Shown: one piece after another, positions 8,067 through 18,784 of the stretch | Numbering within the stretch: the stretch's first letter is position 1 | How the letters are laid out: every line of letters begins with the position of its first letter | Source of the DNA: Acidiphilium rubrum | GTDB lineage: Bacteria; Pseudomonadota; Alphaproteobacteria; Acetobacterales; Acetobacteraceae | DNA: 64,000 nt | NCBI RefSeq assembly: GCF_900156265.1 | Contig: NZ_FTNE01000001.1 | Span: 117,248-181,247 of the forward strand | Reading direction: 5' to 3' | Program-made: the position numbers and the translations under genes | Notes under the pieces: model-generated | Database searches by the model: none | What the model was told of the DNA's origin: nothing | Seen by the model: the letters and a program-made list of their open reading frames with translations, nothing else

Positions 8067-11000
8067 ATGGATGACCAAGCCGCACTGATCAGCGCGACCG
8101 AGCCGGCATCCCGGAAGTCGTCCGAATTTCCCGTTGCACCGACCCGGCCGGTGCCGACCGCGGCATATTATTTTGATCCCGTAGCGATCGAACGTCAGCG
8201 ATGGACCCGACAGATAGAGTTTGCGGCATCACTGGGATTCGATGCCGTCGCCATCGCATCGCCCTTCGCGACGGATGGTTCCTCGCATCGCTATAACATC
8301 ATCGACCATTCCCGGCTCCACGAACAATTTGACGGTGGCGATGCGGATGCCGCCCTGCACAGCCTGGCTGAGGCCGCGCATGGGAGAAATCTGTCGGTCG
8401 TGCTCGACATTTGCCTCGATCGCGTTGCGCCCGCGGCGCCATTGACGCTGCAACACCCGGACTGGTTCGTGCATGCCAATGATGGTGCGGCGTTCCGCCT
8501 GCTGTCGGATACCGATGCGGTGACCGATTGGTGGGATGAGCGGATTGCCGCGTGGCAGGCGCTCGGCATCGACGGGTTTCGCTGCGATTCCGCGCATCGT
8601 GTGCCGGCGGGGGTATGGATGAGGCTGATTGCCGCCGCGAAGCAGCGCAACCGGACTTGCTGTTTCGTCGCGGATTGTCTTGGTGCGCCCGCCCCTGCAA
8701 TGGCAGCGCTCGTGGGTTGCGGCTTTGATTATGCGCTGTCCTCATCCTGCTGGTGGGATGGTGTGGGTTCTTGGATCGCCGATGATCTCGATCGGGCCTC
8801 CGCAATCGCACCGGTCGCGACGCTCACCGTGCCGGCGGGCGAGGGGCGGGTGCCGTCAGATCGGGCGATCAGCCTTGCCGGTTTTCTCGGCAATCTCTGG
8901 ATGCTGAACGCCGAGCCGCAGCCGATGCAGGCTGAGCACATCAAGCACCTGAATGCGCTGCGCCAACAGCGTCGTGCACTGTTCGAAGCGCCGGCCATGC
9001 TGCGGTCGCCGCCAGCGGCATCGGTCGCCTTGTTTGCCCGTGTCGACGCCGGGGCCGGGGGTATCGCGCTCGCGCTCGCGGCACCCGGGCAGACGGTTTC
9101 TGAATTTCTGCTTCGCACCTGGCTTGGAGCAGCGTTCGGCGGTAGTGGCGCGCCGGTGCACCAGATCGACGAAACTGGCGCCCTCATCATGCAGATTGCG
9201 GCACCACGCGTGATCGCCAGGGCGGCAAGCGAACTGACGCCGGCCAAAGCTGCGGTCAAAGCACCGCGCATCGCCATCGAGGCAGTCTCCCCTTCGATCG
9301 AGGCTGGGCGGTTTCCGGTCAAGCGCATCGTTGGTGAACATGTTACGATGGAAGCCGACCTGATCTGCGATGGCCACGGCAAGCTCGCGGCTGATTTGCT
9401 CTGGCGTGCGGCCGACGAAACGCAATGGCAGCGGGCCCCGATGGCGCTGGTGGTGAACGACCGCTGGGCCGCAAGATTTCAGCTTGAACGGTTGGGCCGC
9501 TACCAGGTCACGATCGAAACCTGGATCGACCGGTTTGGCGCATTCGTCGACGAAATCACCAAGAAACACGCAGCCGGTGTGCCGATCGCGCTCGAACTGA
9601 TCGAGGGGACGAACCTTGTCGAGGCTACGGCCAGCTCGTGCGTGAACGGGACCGATGAAGCACAGCGCGCCGCAGTGAGTGCCTTGCTTGCGGCGCTGCG
9701 CGACCAGCCCGAGCACGAACTTCTGTCCTTGCTCACCGATCCCGCCACGATCGCCTTGATGCGCGAGGCCGAGCAGCGGCACGCCCTGCTGCGGCTCGAT
9801 CCGCCGCTGCCGATCGATGCCGAACGGACACGTGCCGGTTTCGCCAACTGGTATGAGGTTTTCCCCCGCAGCCAAAGTGGTTCGGAATCGCGGCACGGCA
9901 CGTTCGACGATGTCATCGGCCACCTGCCGCGCATTCGCGCGATGGGGTTCGATGTGCTGTATTTCCCGCCGATTCACCCAATCGGCCGCAAGAATCGCAA
10001 AGGTCGCAACAACAGCCTGACGCCGAGCGACACCGACCCTGGCAGCCCCTATGCAATCGGCTCGGCCGAAGGCGGTCATACCGAAATTCATCCGGAACTT
10101 GGTGATTTCGATGATTTTCGTCGCTTGATCGATGCCGCGGCCGCGCACGGGATCGAAATCGCGCTCGATTTCGCAATTCAGTGCGCGCCGGATCATCCGT
10201 GGTTGCGCGAGCATCCCGAATGGTTCGACTGGCGGCCGGACGGCACGATCCGCTATGCCGAAAATCCACCGAAGAAGTATGAGGATATCGTCAACGTCGA
10301 TTTCTATGCCGAGGGCGCGATACCCTCGCTCTGGATCGCGTTGCGCGATGTGGTGGCCTTCTGGGTCAAGCAGGGCGTGCGTATTTTCCGGGTCGATAAT
10401 CCGCACACCAAGCCCTTACCGTTCTGGGAATGGATGATCGGCGATATCCGCGCGCGCAATCCGGAGGTGATGTTTCTCGCGGAAGCGTTCACCAAGCCCA
10501 AATTGATGTACCGGCTGGCCAAACTCGGCTTTTCACAATCCTATACCTATTTCACCTGGCGCAATACGGCTGCTGAACTGCGCGCGTACTTGGTTGAATT
10601 GACAACCACGGCGCCGAGCGCGTTTTTCCGGCCGCATTTCTTTGTGAATACGCCGGATATCAACCCGGTGTTCCTGCAATCATCCGGCCGGCCCGGTTTC
10701 CTGCTGCGCGCAGCCCTTGCGGCGACGCTGTCCGGCCTGTGGGGGGTCTATAACGGGTTCGAGTTGTGTGAAGCGGCAGCGCTGCCGGGGCGCGAAGAAT
10801 ATCTGGATTCCGAAAAATATCAGCTCCGTGCCTGGGATCATCACCGGCCCGGGAACATCATCGCCGAGATCACCGCGCTCAACCGGATGCGCCGTCACAA
10901 CCCGGCGCTGCAAAGCCACCTCGGCATTACGTTTCTGCCGTGCTCCAACGAGCAGGTGCTGTTTTTCGAAAAGGCCAACGCCGATCGCAGCAATGTCGTT

Positions 11001-11204
11001 CTCGCGGCGATCAGCCTTGATCCGTTCAACCTGCAGACCGCCGAGATCGAGTTGCCGCTATGGCACTTCGGGCTCGCGGACGATGCAAACCTTCACGCGG
11101 AGGATCTCGCACGCGACTTCGCTTTCGTCTGGCATGGCAAACGCCAGATCGTCAGCCTCGATCCACATGAATTGCCTTATTGCATCTGGCGGGTGCGCGC
11201 ATGA
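8067..11204 (+). CDS. glgE: Alpha-1,4-glucan:maltose-1-phosphate maltosyltransferase GlgE with extra N-terminal GH13-like module
   Basis: A 1045-residue protein; classic GlgE is about 660-700. The C-terminal two thirds, from about residue 400, is a full GlgE: maltosyltransferase N/S domain (AIEAVSPSIEAGRFPVKR), NWYEVFPRS, YFPPIHPIG, then nucleophile Asp777 in FRVDNPHTKP and acid/base Glu806 in LAEAFT. It extends alpha-glucan by two glucoses using maltose 1-phosphate. Residues 40-330 form another GH13-like barrel with Asp174 in GFRCDSAH. The residue at the acid position, 29 residues on (the same spacing as in the GlgE domain), is Asp203 rather than Glu, so this half is probably non-catalytic. 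The ATG at 8067 is chosen for its GGAG; a TTG at 8022 is an alternative. It is the first gene of the trehalose/glucan operon. Confidence 0.93.
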   Translation: MDDQAALISATEPASRKSSEFPVAPTRPVPTAAYYFDPVAIERQRWTRQIEFAASLGFDAVAIASPFATDGSSHRYNIIDHSRLHEQFDGGDADAALHSLAEAAHGRNLSVVLDICLDRVAPAAPLTLQHPDWFVHANDGAAFRLLSDTDAVTDWWDERIAAWQALGIDGFRCDSAHRVPAGVWMRLIAAAKQRNRTCCFVADCLGAPAPAMAALVGCGFDYALSSSCWWDGVGSWIADDLDRASAIAPVATLTVPAGEGRVPSDRAISLAGFLGNLWMLNAEPQPMQAEHIKHLNALRQQRRALFEAPAMLRSPPAASVALFARVDAGAGGIALALAAPGQTVSEFLLRTWLGAAFGGSGAPVHQIDETGALIMQIAAPRVIARAASELTPAKAAVKAPRIAIEAVSPSIEAGRFPVKRIVGEHVTMEADLICDGHGKLAADLLWRAADETQWQRAPMALVVNDRWAARFQLERLGRYQVTIETWIDRFGAFVDEITKKHAAGVPIALELIEGTNLVEATASSCVNGTDEAQRAAVSALLAALRDQPEHELLSLLTDPATIALMREAEQRHALLRLDPPLPIDAERTRAGFANWYEVFPRSQSGSESRHGTFDDVIGHLPRIRAMGFDVLYFPPIHPIGRKNRKGRNNSLTPSDTDPGSPYAIGSAEGGHTEIHPELGDFDDFRRLIDAAAAHGIEIALDFAIQCAPDHPWLREHPEWFDWRPDGTIRYAENPPKKYEDIVNVDFYAEGAIPSLWIALRDVVAFWVKQGVRIFRVDNPHTKPLPFWEWMIGDIRARNPEVMFLAEAFTKPKLMYRLAKLGFSQSYTYFTWRNTAAELRAYLVELTTTAPSAFFRPHFFVNTPDINPVFLQSSGRPGFLLRAALAATLSGLWGVYNGFELCEAAALPGREEYLDSEKYQLRAWDHHRPGNIIAEITALNRMRRHNPALQSHLGITFLPCSNEQVLFFEKANADRSNVVLAAISLDPFNLQTAEIELPLWHFGLADDANLHAEDLARDFAFVWHGKRQIVSLDPHELPYCIWRVRA

Positions 11205-14200
11205 CAAAACTCGGAAAATTCGTGACCCCATCGATCAGCGATGCTGATCCGCTATGGTACAAGGATGCGGTGATCTATCAGGTCCATGTCAAATCCTTTT
11301 TTGACAAGAACAATGATGGTGTCGGCGACTTTGCCGGCTTGATGGAAAAGCTCGACTATATTGCCGAACTCGGGGTGACCGCGATCTGGCTGCTGCCGTT
11401 CTACCCTTCGCCGCGCCGTGACGATGGCTACGACATCAGCGCCTATCGCGCGGTGCACGAAGAATATGGCACGCTGAGCGATCTGAAACGCCTGATCGAG
11501 GCGGCGCATCGTCGTGATATCCGCGTCATCACCGAACTGGTCATCAATCACACATCAGACCAGCACCCGTGGTTTCAAAAGGCGCGCGCGGCGAAGCCTG
11601 GCTCCGCTGCGCGGGATTACTACGTATGGTCGGATACCGATCAGAAATACGACGGCACACGCATCATCTTTCTCGATACCGAAAAATCCAACTGGACCTG
11701 GGACCCGGTTGCCGGTGCCTATTATTGGCATCGGTTCTACAGTCACCAGCCCGATCTGAATTTCGACAACCCCCGCGTGTTGCAGGAGGTTCTCGGCGTC
11801 ATGCGTTTCTGGCTCGATCTCGGGGTCGATGGCTTGCGGCTGGATGCGGTGCCGTATCTGATCGAACGTGAAGGCACGAATAACGAAAACCTGCCGGAGA
11901 CACATGCGATTCTCAAGCAGATCCGGACTGCGATGGATGCCCATGCGCCGGGCCGGATGCTGCTGGCCGAGGCCAATCAATGGCCCGAAGATGCCCAGCA
12001 ATATTTCGGCGATGGCGATGAATGCCACATGTCGTTCCACTTCCCGCTGATGCCACGGATGTATATGGCGATCGCCCAGGAAGATCGCTTCCCGATTTCG
12101 GATATCATGCGCCAAACGCCGGCGATTCTCGAAACCTGCCAATGGGCGATATTTCTGCGCAATCACGATGAACTCACCCTTGAAATGGTGACCGATTCCG
12201 AGCGCGATTATTTGTGGGAGACCTATGCTGCCGATCGCCGGGCTCGCCTCAATCTCGGCATCCGCCGGCGTCTTGCGCCCTTGTTGGAGCATGACCGTCG
12301 CCGGATCGAATTGATGAACGGCCTGCTGTTTTCAATGCCCGGCACACCGGTTATTTATTACGGTGACGAAATTGGTATGGGCGATAACATCCATCTGGGT
12401 GATCGCGACGGGGTACGCACGCCCATGCAATGGTCACCAGATCGCAACGGCGGGTTTTCCCGCGTCGATCCCGCGCAACTCGTGCTGCCACCCATCATGG
12501 ACCCGATCTATGGTTATCAGGCGCTCAATGTCGAAGCCCAGGCGGCCGATCAACACTCGCTGCTGAATTGGACACGACGGATGCTCGCGGTGCGCAAGCG
12601 CCATCGTGCGTTCGGACGCGGCGCTTTGCGTTTTCTCTATCCCGGCAATCGGAAAATCCTCGCCTACCTGCGCGAATTTACCGATTCGGATGGGCGCGAT
12701 GAGACGATTTTGTGCGTCTATAATCTTTCGCGCATTGCCCAGGCGGTGGAGCTTGATCTGTCAGCTTTCGAGCACCGGATTCCGGTCGATCTGGTCGGCG
12801 GCTCACCGTTCCCGCCGGTCGGGCAGTTGCCGTATATGCTGACCTTGCCGCCCTACGCCTTCTACTGGTTCAGCCTTGCCACCGAAGCCGCACTGCCGAG
12901 CTGGCGCATTCAGCCGTCCGAGCCGCTGCCGGAATTCGCGACACTGGTGATGCGCAAAGGATTGTCCGATTTGCTGAATGCGGAAACCCGCGCCATTCTG
13001 GAGACCGAAAGCCTGCCGAACTATTTGGCGCGCCGCCGCTGGTTTGCGGCGAAGGACCAGAAAATCAGCGCGGCAACGCTGGGCCGCGCCGACATCGTCG
13101 GTAGTGAAACCGCGGGCTTGTTGTTGGCGGAAGTCAATGTCGAGGTCGGGGGTACGTTACAGACCTATCAGGTACCGCTTGCCGTGAGTTGGGACGACGC
13201 ACCGTCGAACCCGATGGCGCAGCAACTGGCGCTCGCGCGCATCCGCCACCATCGCCGGATCGGCTATCTGACCGATGCTTTTGCGATCGATGCGCTGCCG
13301 CGCAACATCATCGCGGGTCTCAAGGCGCGCACCACTCTGGCGGTGCGCGACGGCGAGATAAAATTCCTGCCAACCGCGCAGATCGACGATTTGCCGGACA
13401 TGCAGGACGCTGAAATCCGCCGCTTCTCGGCTGAACAATCCAACAGCTCGATGATTGTTGGCGATACCGCCATCATCAAAGTCCTTCGGCGGATCGAGGG
13501 GGGCATTCATCCTGAAACCGAGATGACACGGTTTTTGACCGATGCCGGTTACGCCAACACCCCCGCCCTGCTCGGCGAGATCGTGCGGACGGATTCCGAT
13601 GGCGTGGGTCATACACTGATCGTGGCGCAGCGCTTCGTGCGCAACCAGGGCGACGCGTGGCAATGGACCCTCGATACGCTGACCCGCGCGGTGGACACCG
13701 CAATCCATGCGGAACTCGACGATGCCGGCGAAGCGGATGCGCTGGCGGGCTACCTGCCGTTTGCCGCGGCAATGGGGCGGCGTCTGGCCGAGATGCACGC
13801 AGCGCTCGCAACGCCCGATACGGCCCCGGATTTCCGCCCCGAACCCGCGGCGGACCGAGACGTTGCGCGCTGGACGCAAGGGGCAAAGCAGCAGCTCGCG
13901 GCGGCGTTTGCGGCGCTCGAACGCGCCCGCCCGCTCGCCGCAGCCGATACGCTCGCTCTGATCGATCAACTGGCAGCCTCCCGGAAGAGGCTCGAGGCTG
14001 CGTTGCCGGGCCTCGCGCAATCGGGTGTCGGTACGTTGAAAACCCGCATCCATGGTGATTTCCATCTCGGGCAGATCCTGGCAGCGCAGGGCGATGCCTA
14101 CCTGATCGATTTCGAGGGCGAGCCGGCCAAATCGCTGGCGGAGCGTCGGGCCAAGGGCTCCGCTTTGCGCGACGTCGCTGGCCTGTTGCGCTCGTTCGAC

Positions 14201-14527
14201 TACGCGGCAGCCTCGGTAGAGCGCGCCGTGCCGACCTCAACCGAGCGGGCGCGCGAGCGCAGCCACGCGATGGTGCAACGCTTCGTCAAAGATGCAAGCG
14301 CCAGCTTCCTGGAGGCCTATCACACCACAGCGGTAGCGGCGGCACATCCGTGGCTGTCCGAAGCGGCGTGGGATGATCTGCTGACCTTGTTCCTGATTGA
14401 GAAATCGGCATACGAAATCTGCTACGAATCGGCCAACCGCCCCACCTGGCTGATCATTCCGCTCACCGGCCTTGCCAATCTGGCAGCCCAGATCACGACA
14501 GGAGCCCAAGATGCAAGCATGGGATGA
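11201..14527 (+). CDS. treS: Trehalose synthase - maltokinase fusion (TreS/Mak)
   Basis: A 1108-residue fusion. Residues 20-560 form a GH13_16 trehalose synthase that isomerises trehalose and maltose: [10 protein letters not shown], nucleophile Asp215 in [10 protein letters not shown], acid/base Glu257 in LLAEANQWP and FLRNHDELT. Residues 600-1108 are maltokinase (Pep2/Mak), starting with [12 protein letters not shown]. It contains the kinase-like catalytic HGDFHLGQ (His951, Asp953) and metal-binding DFEGEP (Asp970), and makes maltose 1-phosphate from maltose and ATP. One polypeptide thus feeds GlgE directly from trehalose. The ATG overlaps the glgE stop as ATGA and the 3' end overlaps glgB by 17 bases. 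The fused form is known from several proteobacteria. Confidence 0.95.
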   Translation: MTKLGKFVTPSISDADPLWYKDAVIYQVHVKSFFDKNNDGVGDFAGLMEKLDYIAELGVTAIWLLPFYPSPRRDDGYDISAYRAVHEEYGTLSDLKRLIEAAHRRDIRVITELVINHTSDQHPWFQKARAAKPGSAARDYYVWSDTDQKYDGTRIIFLDTEKSNWTWDPVAGAYYWHRFYSHQPDLNFDNPRVLQEVLGVMRFWLDLGVDGLRLDAVPYLIEREGTNNENLPETHAILKQIRTAMDAHAPGRMLLAEANQWPEDAQQYFGDGDECHMSFHFPLMPRMYMAIAQEDRFPISDIMRQTPAILETCQWAIFLRNHDELTLEMVTDSERDYLWETYAADRRARLNLGIRRRLAPLLEHDRRRIELMNGLLFSMPGTPVIYYGDEIGMGDNIHLGDRDGVRTPMQWSPDRNGGFSRVDPAQLVLPPIMDPIYGYQALNVEAQAADQHSLLNWTRRMLAVRKRHRAFGRGALRFLYPGNRKILAYLREFTDSDGRDETILCVYNLSRIAQAVELDLSAFEHRIPVDLVGGSPFPPVGQLPYMLTLPPYAFYWFSLATEAALPSWRIQPSEPLPEFATLVMRKGLSDLLNAETRAILETESLPNYLARRRWFAAKDQKISAATLGRADIVGSETAGLLLAEVNVEVGGTLQTYQVPLAVSWDDAPSNPMAQQLALARIRHHRRIGYLTDAFAIDALPRNIIAGLKARTTLAVRDGEIKFLPTAQIDDLPDMQDAEIRRFSAEQSNSSMIVGDTAIIKVLRRIEGGIHPETEMTRFLTDAGYANTPALLGEIVRTDSDGVGHTLIVAQRFVRNQGDAWQWTLDTLTRAVDTAIHAELDDAGEADALAGYLPFAAAMGRRLAEMHAALATPDTAPDFRPEPAADRDVARWTQGAKQQLAAAFAALERARPLAAADTLALIDQLAASRKRLEAALPGLAQSGVGTLKTRIHGDFHLGQILAAQGDAYLIDFEGEPAKSLAERRAKGSALRDVAGLLRSFDYAAASVERAVPTSTERARERSHAMVQRFVKDASASFLEAYHTTAVAAAHPWLSEAAWDDLLTLFLIEKSAYEICYESANRPTWLIIPLTGLANLAAQITTGAQDASMG

Positions 14528-16673
14528 CACGACACTCGATGCGCTGGCCAATGCCACGCATGCCGACCCGTTCGCCTGCCTCGGGCCCCATAGTATCGAC
14601 GGTGCGCGTATCGTGACCACCATCCAGCCGGGCGCCCATCAGGTTCGCCTGATCGGCACGGCAGGGTCCGAACCGATGGAGCGCATCCACCCCGCCGGTA
14701 TTTTTCAGGGAACGCTCGCGTCGGGTTTGGATTATACGCTCGCGATCAACTGGGGCGAGACCAGCCAGACCATCGAAGATCCCTATCGCTTCCCGCCGAT
14801 CCTGACCGATTTCGACATTCATCTGCTCGGCGAGGGTCGTCAGCTTCGCCTTGCCGATTGCCTTGGCGCAATCCCCGCGCGGATCGATGGCATCGACGGC
14901 ATCCGCTTCGCGGTCTGGGCGCCGAACGCGCGGCGGGTTTCCGTGGTTGGCGCGTTTAACGGCTGGGATGGGCGCCGCCACCCGATGCGGCTGCGCTACG
15001 ATGTCGGCATCTGGGAATTGTTCATCCCGGCGGTCGAAATCGGCACGCTCTATAAATTCGAAATCCTCACCAAATCCGGCGATATTCTGCTCAAGGCCGA
15101 TCCGCTCGCGCGCCAGGTGCAGGGCCCGCCTGAAACCGCCTCGATCGTCGCTGATAATTTGGCATTCGAGTGGCATGATGAATCATGGTTGAAAAACCGA
15201 AACGGTCGTGCTGACAATGCGTTATCGGTCTACGAGGTTCACGCCGCCTCATGGCGCCGCCACGATGATGGCAGGCCGCTGCTATGGAGCGAGTTGGCCG
15301 ACCAGCTGATCCCCTACGCCGCCGGCATGGGGTTCACCCATATCGAATTCATGCCGGTGATGGCGCATCCGTTCGGCGGGTCCTGGGGCTATCAGCCGTT
15401 GTCGCAATACGCACCGATGCCGGCGCTCGGCACGCCGGCCGAATTCGCCGCCTTCGTCGATCGCTGCCATCAGGCTGGCGTCGGCGTGATTCTCGACTGG
15501 GTGCCGGCACATTTCCCGACCGATGCGTTCGGCCTGGCGCAGTTCGATGGGACGCCGCTGTATGAGCATGCAGATCCGCGCGAGGGATTTCATCAGGATT
15601 GGAATACCCTGATCTATAATTTCGGCCGGATCGAAGTGCGCAACTTTCTGGTCTCCAGCGCGCTGTTCTGGCTCGATCGCTATCATGTCGATGGCATCAG
15701 GGTCGATGCCGTCGCGTCGATGCTCTACCGCGATTATTCGCGCAAGGAGGGGGAATGGATTCCGAACCGCTATGGCGGGCGCGAGAATCTCGAGGCGATC
15801 GATTTCCTCAAGGAACTGGCGAGTGCAATCGAACATTATGCGCCCGGTGCGATGTTGATCGCCGAGGAATCCACAGCCTGGCCGGGGGTAACACGACCGG
15901 TCGCCGAAGGTGGTCTCGGCTTCAGCCATAAATGGAATATGGGCTGGATGCACGACACGCTCCGCTACATCGAAGAAGATCCGATCAACCGCCGCTACCA
16001 TCATGATGAAATGACGTTCGGCTTGGTCTACGCGTTTTCCGAAAAATTCGTCCTGCCGATTTCGCATGACGAGGTCGTCTACGGCAAACATTCCCTGTTC
16101 GGGAAAATGCCAGGTGATGCTTGGCAGAAATTCGCCAATCTGCGCGCCTATCTTGCGTTCATGTGGACCCAGCCTGGTAAAAAACTGCTGTTCATGGGCC
16201 AGGAGTTCGGCCAGTCGAGCGAGTGGAACCACGATATCGCGCTGGCCTGGCAGGAAGCCGATACGCCGGCGCATAACGGCGTCCGCCATCTGCTCGCCGA
16301 TCTCAACCGGGTCTATCGCTCCGAGCCCGCGTTGCACAGCACCGATTTCAATCCCAGCGGGTTTCGCTGGCTGATCGGTGATGATCGGGATCAGAGCATT
16401 TTCGCCTGGGTTCGCCAGACCGACGATGTCGCGCAATCCGTCGTCGTGCTCTGCAACTTTACCCCGGTGCCGCGCGATTCCTATCGCGTCGGCGTACCGG
16501 CCGGTGGCCGCTGGCTCGAATGCCTGAACAGTGATTCCGCGATCTATGGCGGTTCGGATCTCGGTAATCTCGGCGCTATCACGACCGATGGCATCCCGGC
16601 GCACGGTATGGAGCAATCCCTGGTGCTCACCATTCCACCGCTCGGGGTGCTGATCCTGCGACAGGATCGCTGA
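14511..16673 (+). CDS. glgB: 1,4-alpha-glucan branching enzyme
   Basis: A 720-residue GH13_9 branching enzyme with the usual order: N-terminal carbohydrate-binding domains ([35 protein letters not shown]), then the catalytic barrel. The nucleophile is Asp399 in [10 protein letters not shown] and the acid/base Glu452 in LIAEESTAW, with [12 protein letters not shown] later. These positions almost equal those of E. coli GlgB. It introduces alpha-1,6 branches into the chain made by GlgE. GGAG at 14501 and the family-typical start select the ATG at 14511, which lies within the end of treS. The stop codon overlaps the glgX ATG by one base. Confidence 0.95.
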   Translation: MQAWDDTTLDALANATHADPFACLGPHSIDGARIVTTIQPGAHQVRLIGTAGSEPMERIHPAGIFQGTLASGLDYTLAINWGETSQTIEDPYRFPPILTDFDIHLLGEGRQLRLADCLGAIPARIDGIDGIRFAVWAPNARRVSVVGAFNGWDGRRHPMRLRYDVGIWELFIPAVEIGTLYKFEILTKSGDILLKADPLARQVQGPPETASIVADNLAFEWHDESWLKNRNGRADNALSVYEVHAASWRRHDDGRPLLWSELADQLIPYAAGMGFTHIEFMPVMAHPFGGSWGYQPLSQYAPMPALGTPAEFAAFVDRCHQAGVGVILDWVPAHFPTDAFGLAQFDGTPLYEHADPREGFHQDWNTLIYNFGRIEVRNFLVSSALFWLDRYHVDGIRVDAVASMLYRDYSRKEGEWIPNRYGGRENLEAIDFLKELASAIEHYAPGAMLIAEESTAWPGVTRPVAEGGLGFSHKWNMGWMHDTLRYIEEDPINRRYHHDEMTFGLVYAFSEKFVLPISHDEVVYGKHSLFGKMPGDAWQKFANLRAYLAFMWTQPGKKLLFMGQEFGQSSEWNHDIALAWQEADTPAHNGVRHLLADLNRVYRSEPALHSTDFNPSGFRWLIGDDRDQSIFAWVRQTDDVAQSVVVLCNFTPVPRDSYRVGVPAGGRWLECLNSDSAIYGGSDLGNLGAITTDGIPAHGMEQSLVLTIPPLGVLILRQDR

Positions 16674-18784
16674 TGGCTATATTGCCGGCAAAACTCGCGG
16701 CCGGATCGAACGAGCCGCTGGGTGCCACATGGGATGGTCTGGGGGTCAATTTCGCGGTCTTCTCCGCCAATGCCGACCGCATCGAGCTGTGCCTGTTCGA
16801 TCGCGGCGGGCGGCGTGAAATCGCCCGCTACGATCTGCCCGAATGCACTGATGAGGTGTTTCACGGCTATCTGCCCGATGCCTTGCCAGGCCTGATCTAC
16901 GGGTTTCGCGCGCACGGCCCGTACCAGCCCGAGCAGGGCCATCGGTTCAACCCGAACAAGCTGTTGCTCGATCCCTATGCGAAGGCGATGTTCGGTGACA
17001 TCCATTGGTCCGACACGCTGTTTGGCTATCGCGTGGGCGCGGCCCGTGCGGATTTGTCGTTCGACCGGCGCGACAGCGCGCTTGCGATGCCGAAAGCGAT
17101 CGTGACCGATCCGTCCGCCGTCTGGGGCGAGCATCGCCGGCCACGCCGCGGCTGGAGCGAAACGATCATCTATGAGGCGCATCTGCGCGGCCTGACCAAG
17201 TGCCATCCCGGCATCGCACCCGAGCGCCGGGGCACGTTTGCCGCATTGCAGGACCCGGCGCTTGTCGAGCATCTGGTCAAGCTCGGCATCACCGCGATCG
17301 AGTTGTTGCCGGTTCACGCCTACCTGCAGGATCGCTTTCTGGTCGAACGCAAACTGACGAATTTTTGGGGGTATTCGACCCTTGGCTTTTTTGTGCCGCA
17401 GACTGCCTATCTGGCCGATCCCGAGCAGGCGCGCCACGAAATCCGCGCCGCTGTGCGCCGCCTGCACGAGGCGGGCATCGAGATCATTCTCGATGTGGTC
17501 TACAACCATACCTGCGAGGGCAACGAAATGGGCCCGACGCTGAGCTGGCGCGGCCTCGATAACGCGAGCTATTACCGCTTGATGCCTGGTCAGGAGCGGT
17601 ATTTCATCAACGACACCGGCTGCGGCAACACGCTCAACATCTGCCATCCGCGCGTGCTGCAAATGGTGATGGACAGTTTGCGCTACTGGGCCGATGCGTA
17701 CCAGATCGACGGATTCAGATTTGATCTCGGAACTATTCTTGGCCGCGAGGCAACCGGGTTCGACCCAGGATCGGGTTTCTTCGATGCAATCCGCCAGGAC
17801 CCGGCTCTCGCCAGGCTCAAACTGATCTCCGAACCGTGGGATCTCGGGCCGGGCGGCTATCAGGTCGGTAATCATCCGCCCGGGTTCTCGGAATGGAATG
17901 CTGAATTTCGCGATGGGACGCGCCGCTTCTGGCGCGGCGATCATAGCCAGCGCCCGGAAATTGCACGCCGCCTGATGGGCTCGCCGGAGTTGTTTGACTA
18001 TCGCCGTCGCCGCCCCTCCGCGTCGGTTAATTTCGTCACCGCGCATGACGGGTTCACGCTGCACGATCTGGTCAGCTACACCCAGCGCCACAACATCAAG
18101 AACGGCGAAAACAACAACGACGGCACCGATAACAATCTTTCAGCCAATTGGGGTGTCGAAGGCGAAACCAGCGATCCTGACACTGCATTGAATCGCGAAC
18201 GGGTGAAGCGTGCCATGCTGGCGACGCTGTTCGTCTCCTTCGGCGTGCCGATGCTGCTGGCTGGCGATGAAATGAACCGCACCCAACGCGGCAACAACAA
18301 TGCCTATTGCCAGGACAATGAAACATCCTGGGTGGACTGGTCCGGCCTCGATGATGGAACGGCGACCGAACTGGCCGCGTTCGTGGGCACTCTGGCGACG
18401 TTGCGGCGTCGCTATCCCAGCCTGCGCAGCGCAGTTTTTCGTCACGGCATTGAAATGATCACGCCAGAGCTTGCCGACACCAACTGGTTCGATGAACAGG
18501 CGGGTGATCTGTCGATCGAGGCCTGGGCCGACCCGAACGCGCGGCTGCTTACGCTCCGCCGTGCCACGCGCGAAGGCGAACAGCCTGATGTCACGCTGGT
18601 GCTGCTGAACGCCTCGGAATCCGATCGTGAATTCACCCTGCCTGCACCCGTGTTCGATTGGGTGCTCGAAATAGACACCGCGCGTCCCACATATCGGCGC
18701 GCGGCGTTCACCGAACCTGTGGTGACGGTCGCCTCCCGCTCCATCGTCGTGCTCGGCGCCCTGATCGAAGAGACAGAACAATGA
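16673..18784 (+). CDS. glgX: Glycogen debranching enzyme (isoamylase type)
   Basis: A 703-residue GH13_11 enzyme. It has an N-terminal CBM48 (LGATWDGLGVNFAVFSANAD), the domain phrase IYEAHLRGLT, the VVYNHTCEGN loop, nucleophile Asp351 in GFRFDLGTIL, acid/base Glu387 in LISEPWDLG, and the isoamylase/GlgX signature NWGVEGETSD. It hydrolyses alpha-1,6 branches and so releases linear malto-oligosaccharides, which are the substrates for TreY and MalQ encoded downstream. Its start overlaps the glgB stop by one base and its own stop overlaps the treZ start by four bases. Confidence 0.95.
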   Translation: MAILPAKLAAGSNEPLGATWDGLGVNFAVFSANADRIELCLFDRGGRREIARYDLPECTDEVFHGYLPDALPGLIYGFRAHGPYQPEQGHRFNPNKLLLDPYAKAMFGDIHWSDTLFGYRVGAARADLSFDRRDSALAMPKAIVTDPSAVWGEHRRPRRGWSETIIYEAHLRGLTKCHPGIAPERRGTFAALQDPALVEHLVKLGITAIELLPVHAYLQDRFLVERKLTNFWGYSTLGFFVPQTAYLADPEQARHEIRAAVRRLHEAGIEIILDVVYNHTCEGNEMGPTLSWRGLDNASYYRLMPGQERYFINDTGCGNTLNICHPRVLQMVMDSLRYWADAYQIDGFRFDLGTILGREATGFDPGSGFFDAIRQDPALARLKLISEPWDLGPGGYQVGNHPPGFSEWNAEFRDGTRRFWRGDHSQRPEIARRLMGSPELFDYRRRRPSASVNFVTAHDGFTLHDLVSYTQRHNIKNGENNNDGTDNNLSANWGVEGETSDPDTALNRERVKRAMLATLFVSFGVPMLLAGDEMNRTQRGNNNAYCQDNETSWVDWSGLDDGTATELAAFVGTLATLRRRYPSLRSAVFRHGIEMITPELADTNWFDEQAGDLSIEAWADPNARLLTLRRATREGEQPDVTLVLLNASESDREFTLPAPVFDWVLEIDTARPTYRRAAFTEPVVTVASRSIVVLGALIEETEQ

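Noticed and set aside
8856..10406. Long open frame (about 516 codons) on the strand opposite glgE
   Set aside because: It is a by-product of GC-rich codon use. The translation is Arg/Asp/His-rich without any family pattern, and the plus strand holds a clear enzyme. The same applies to long opposite-strand frames at 18442-20760, 25116-27293 and 39177-41039.
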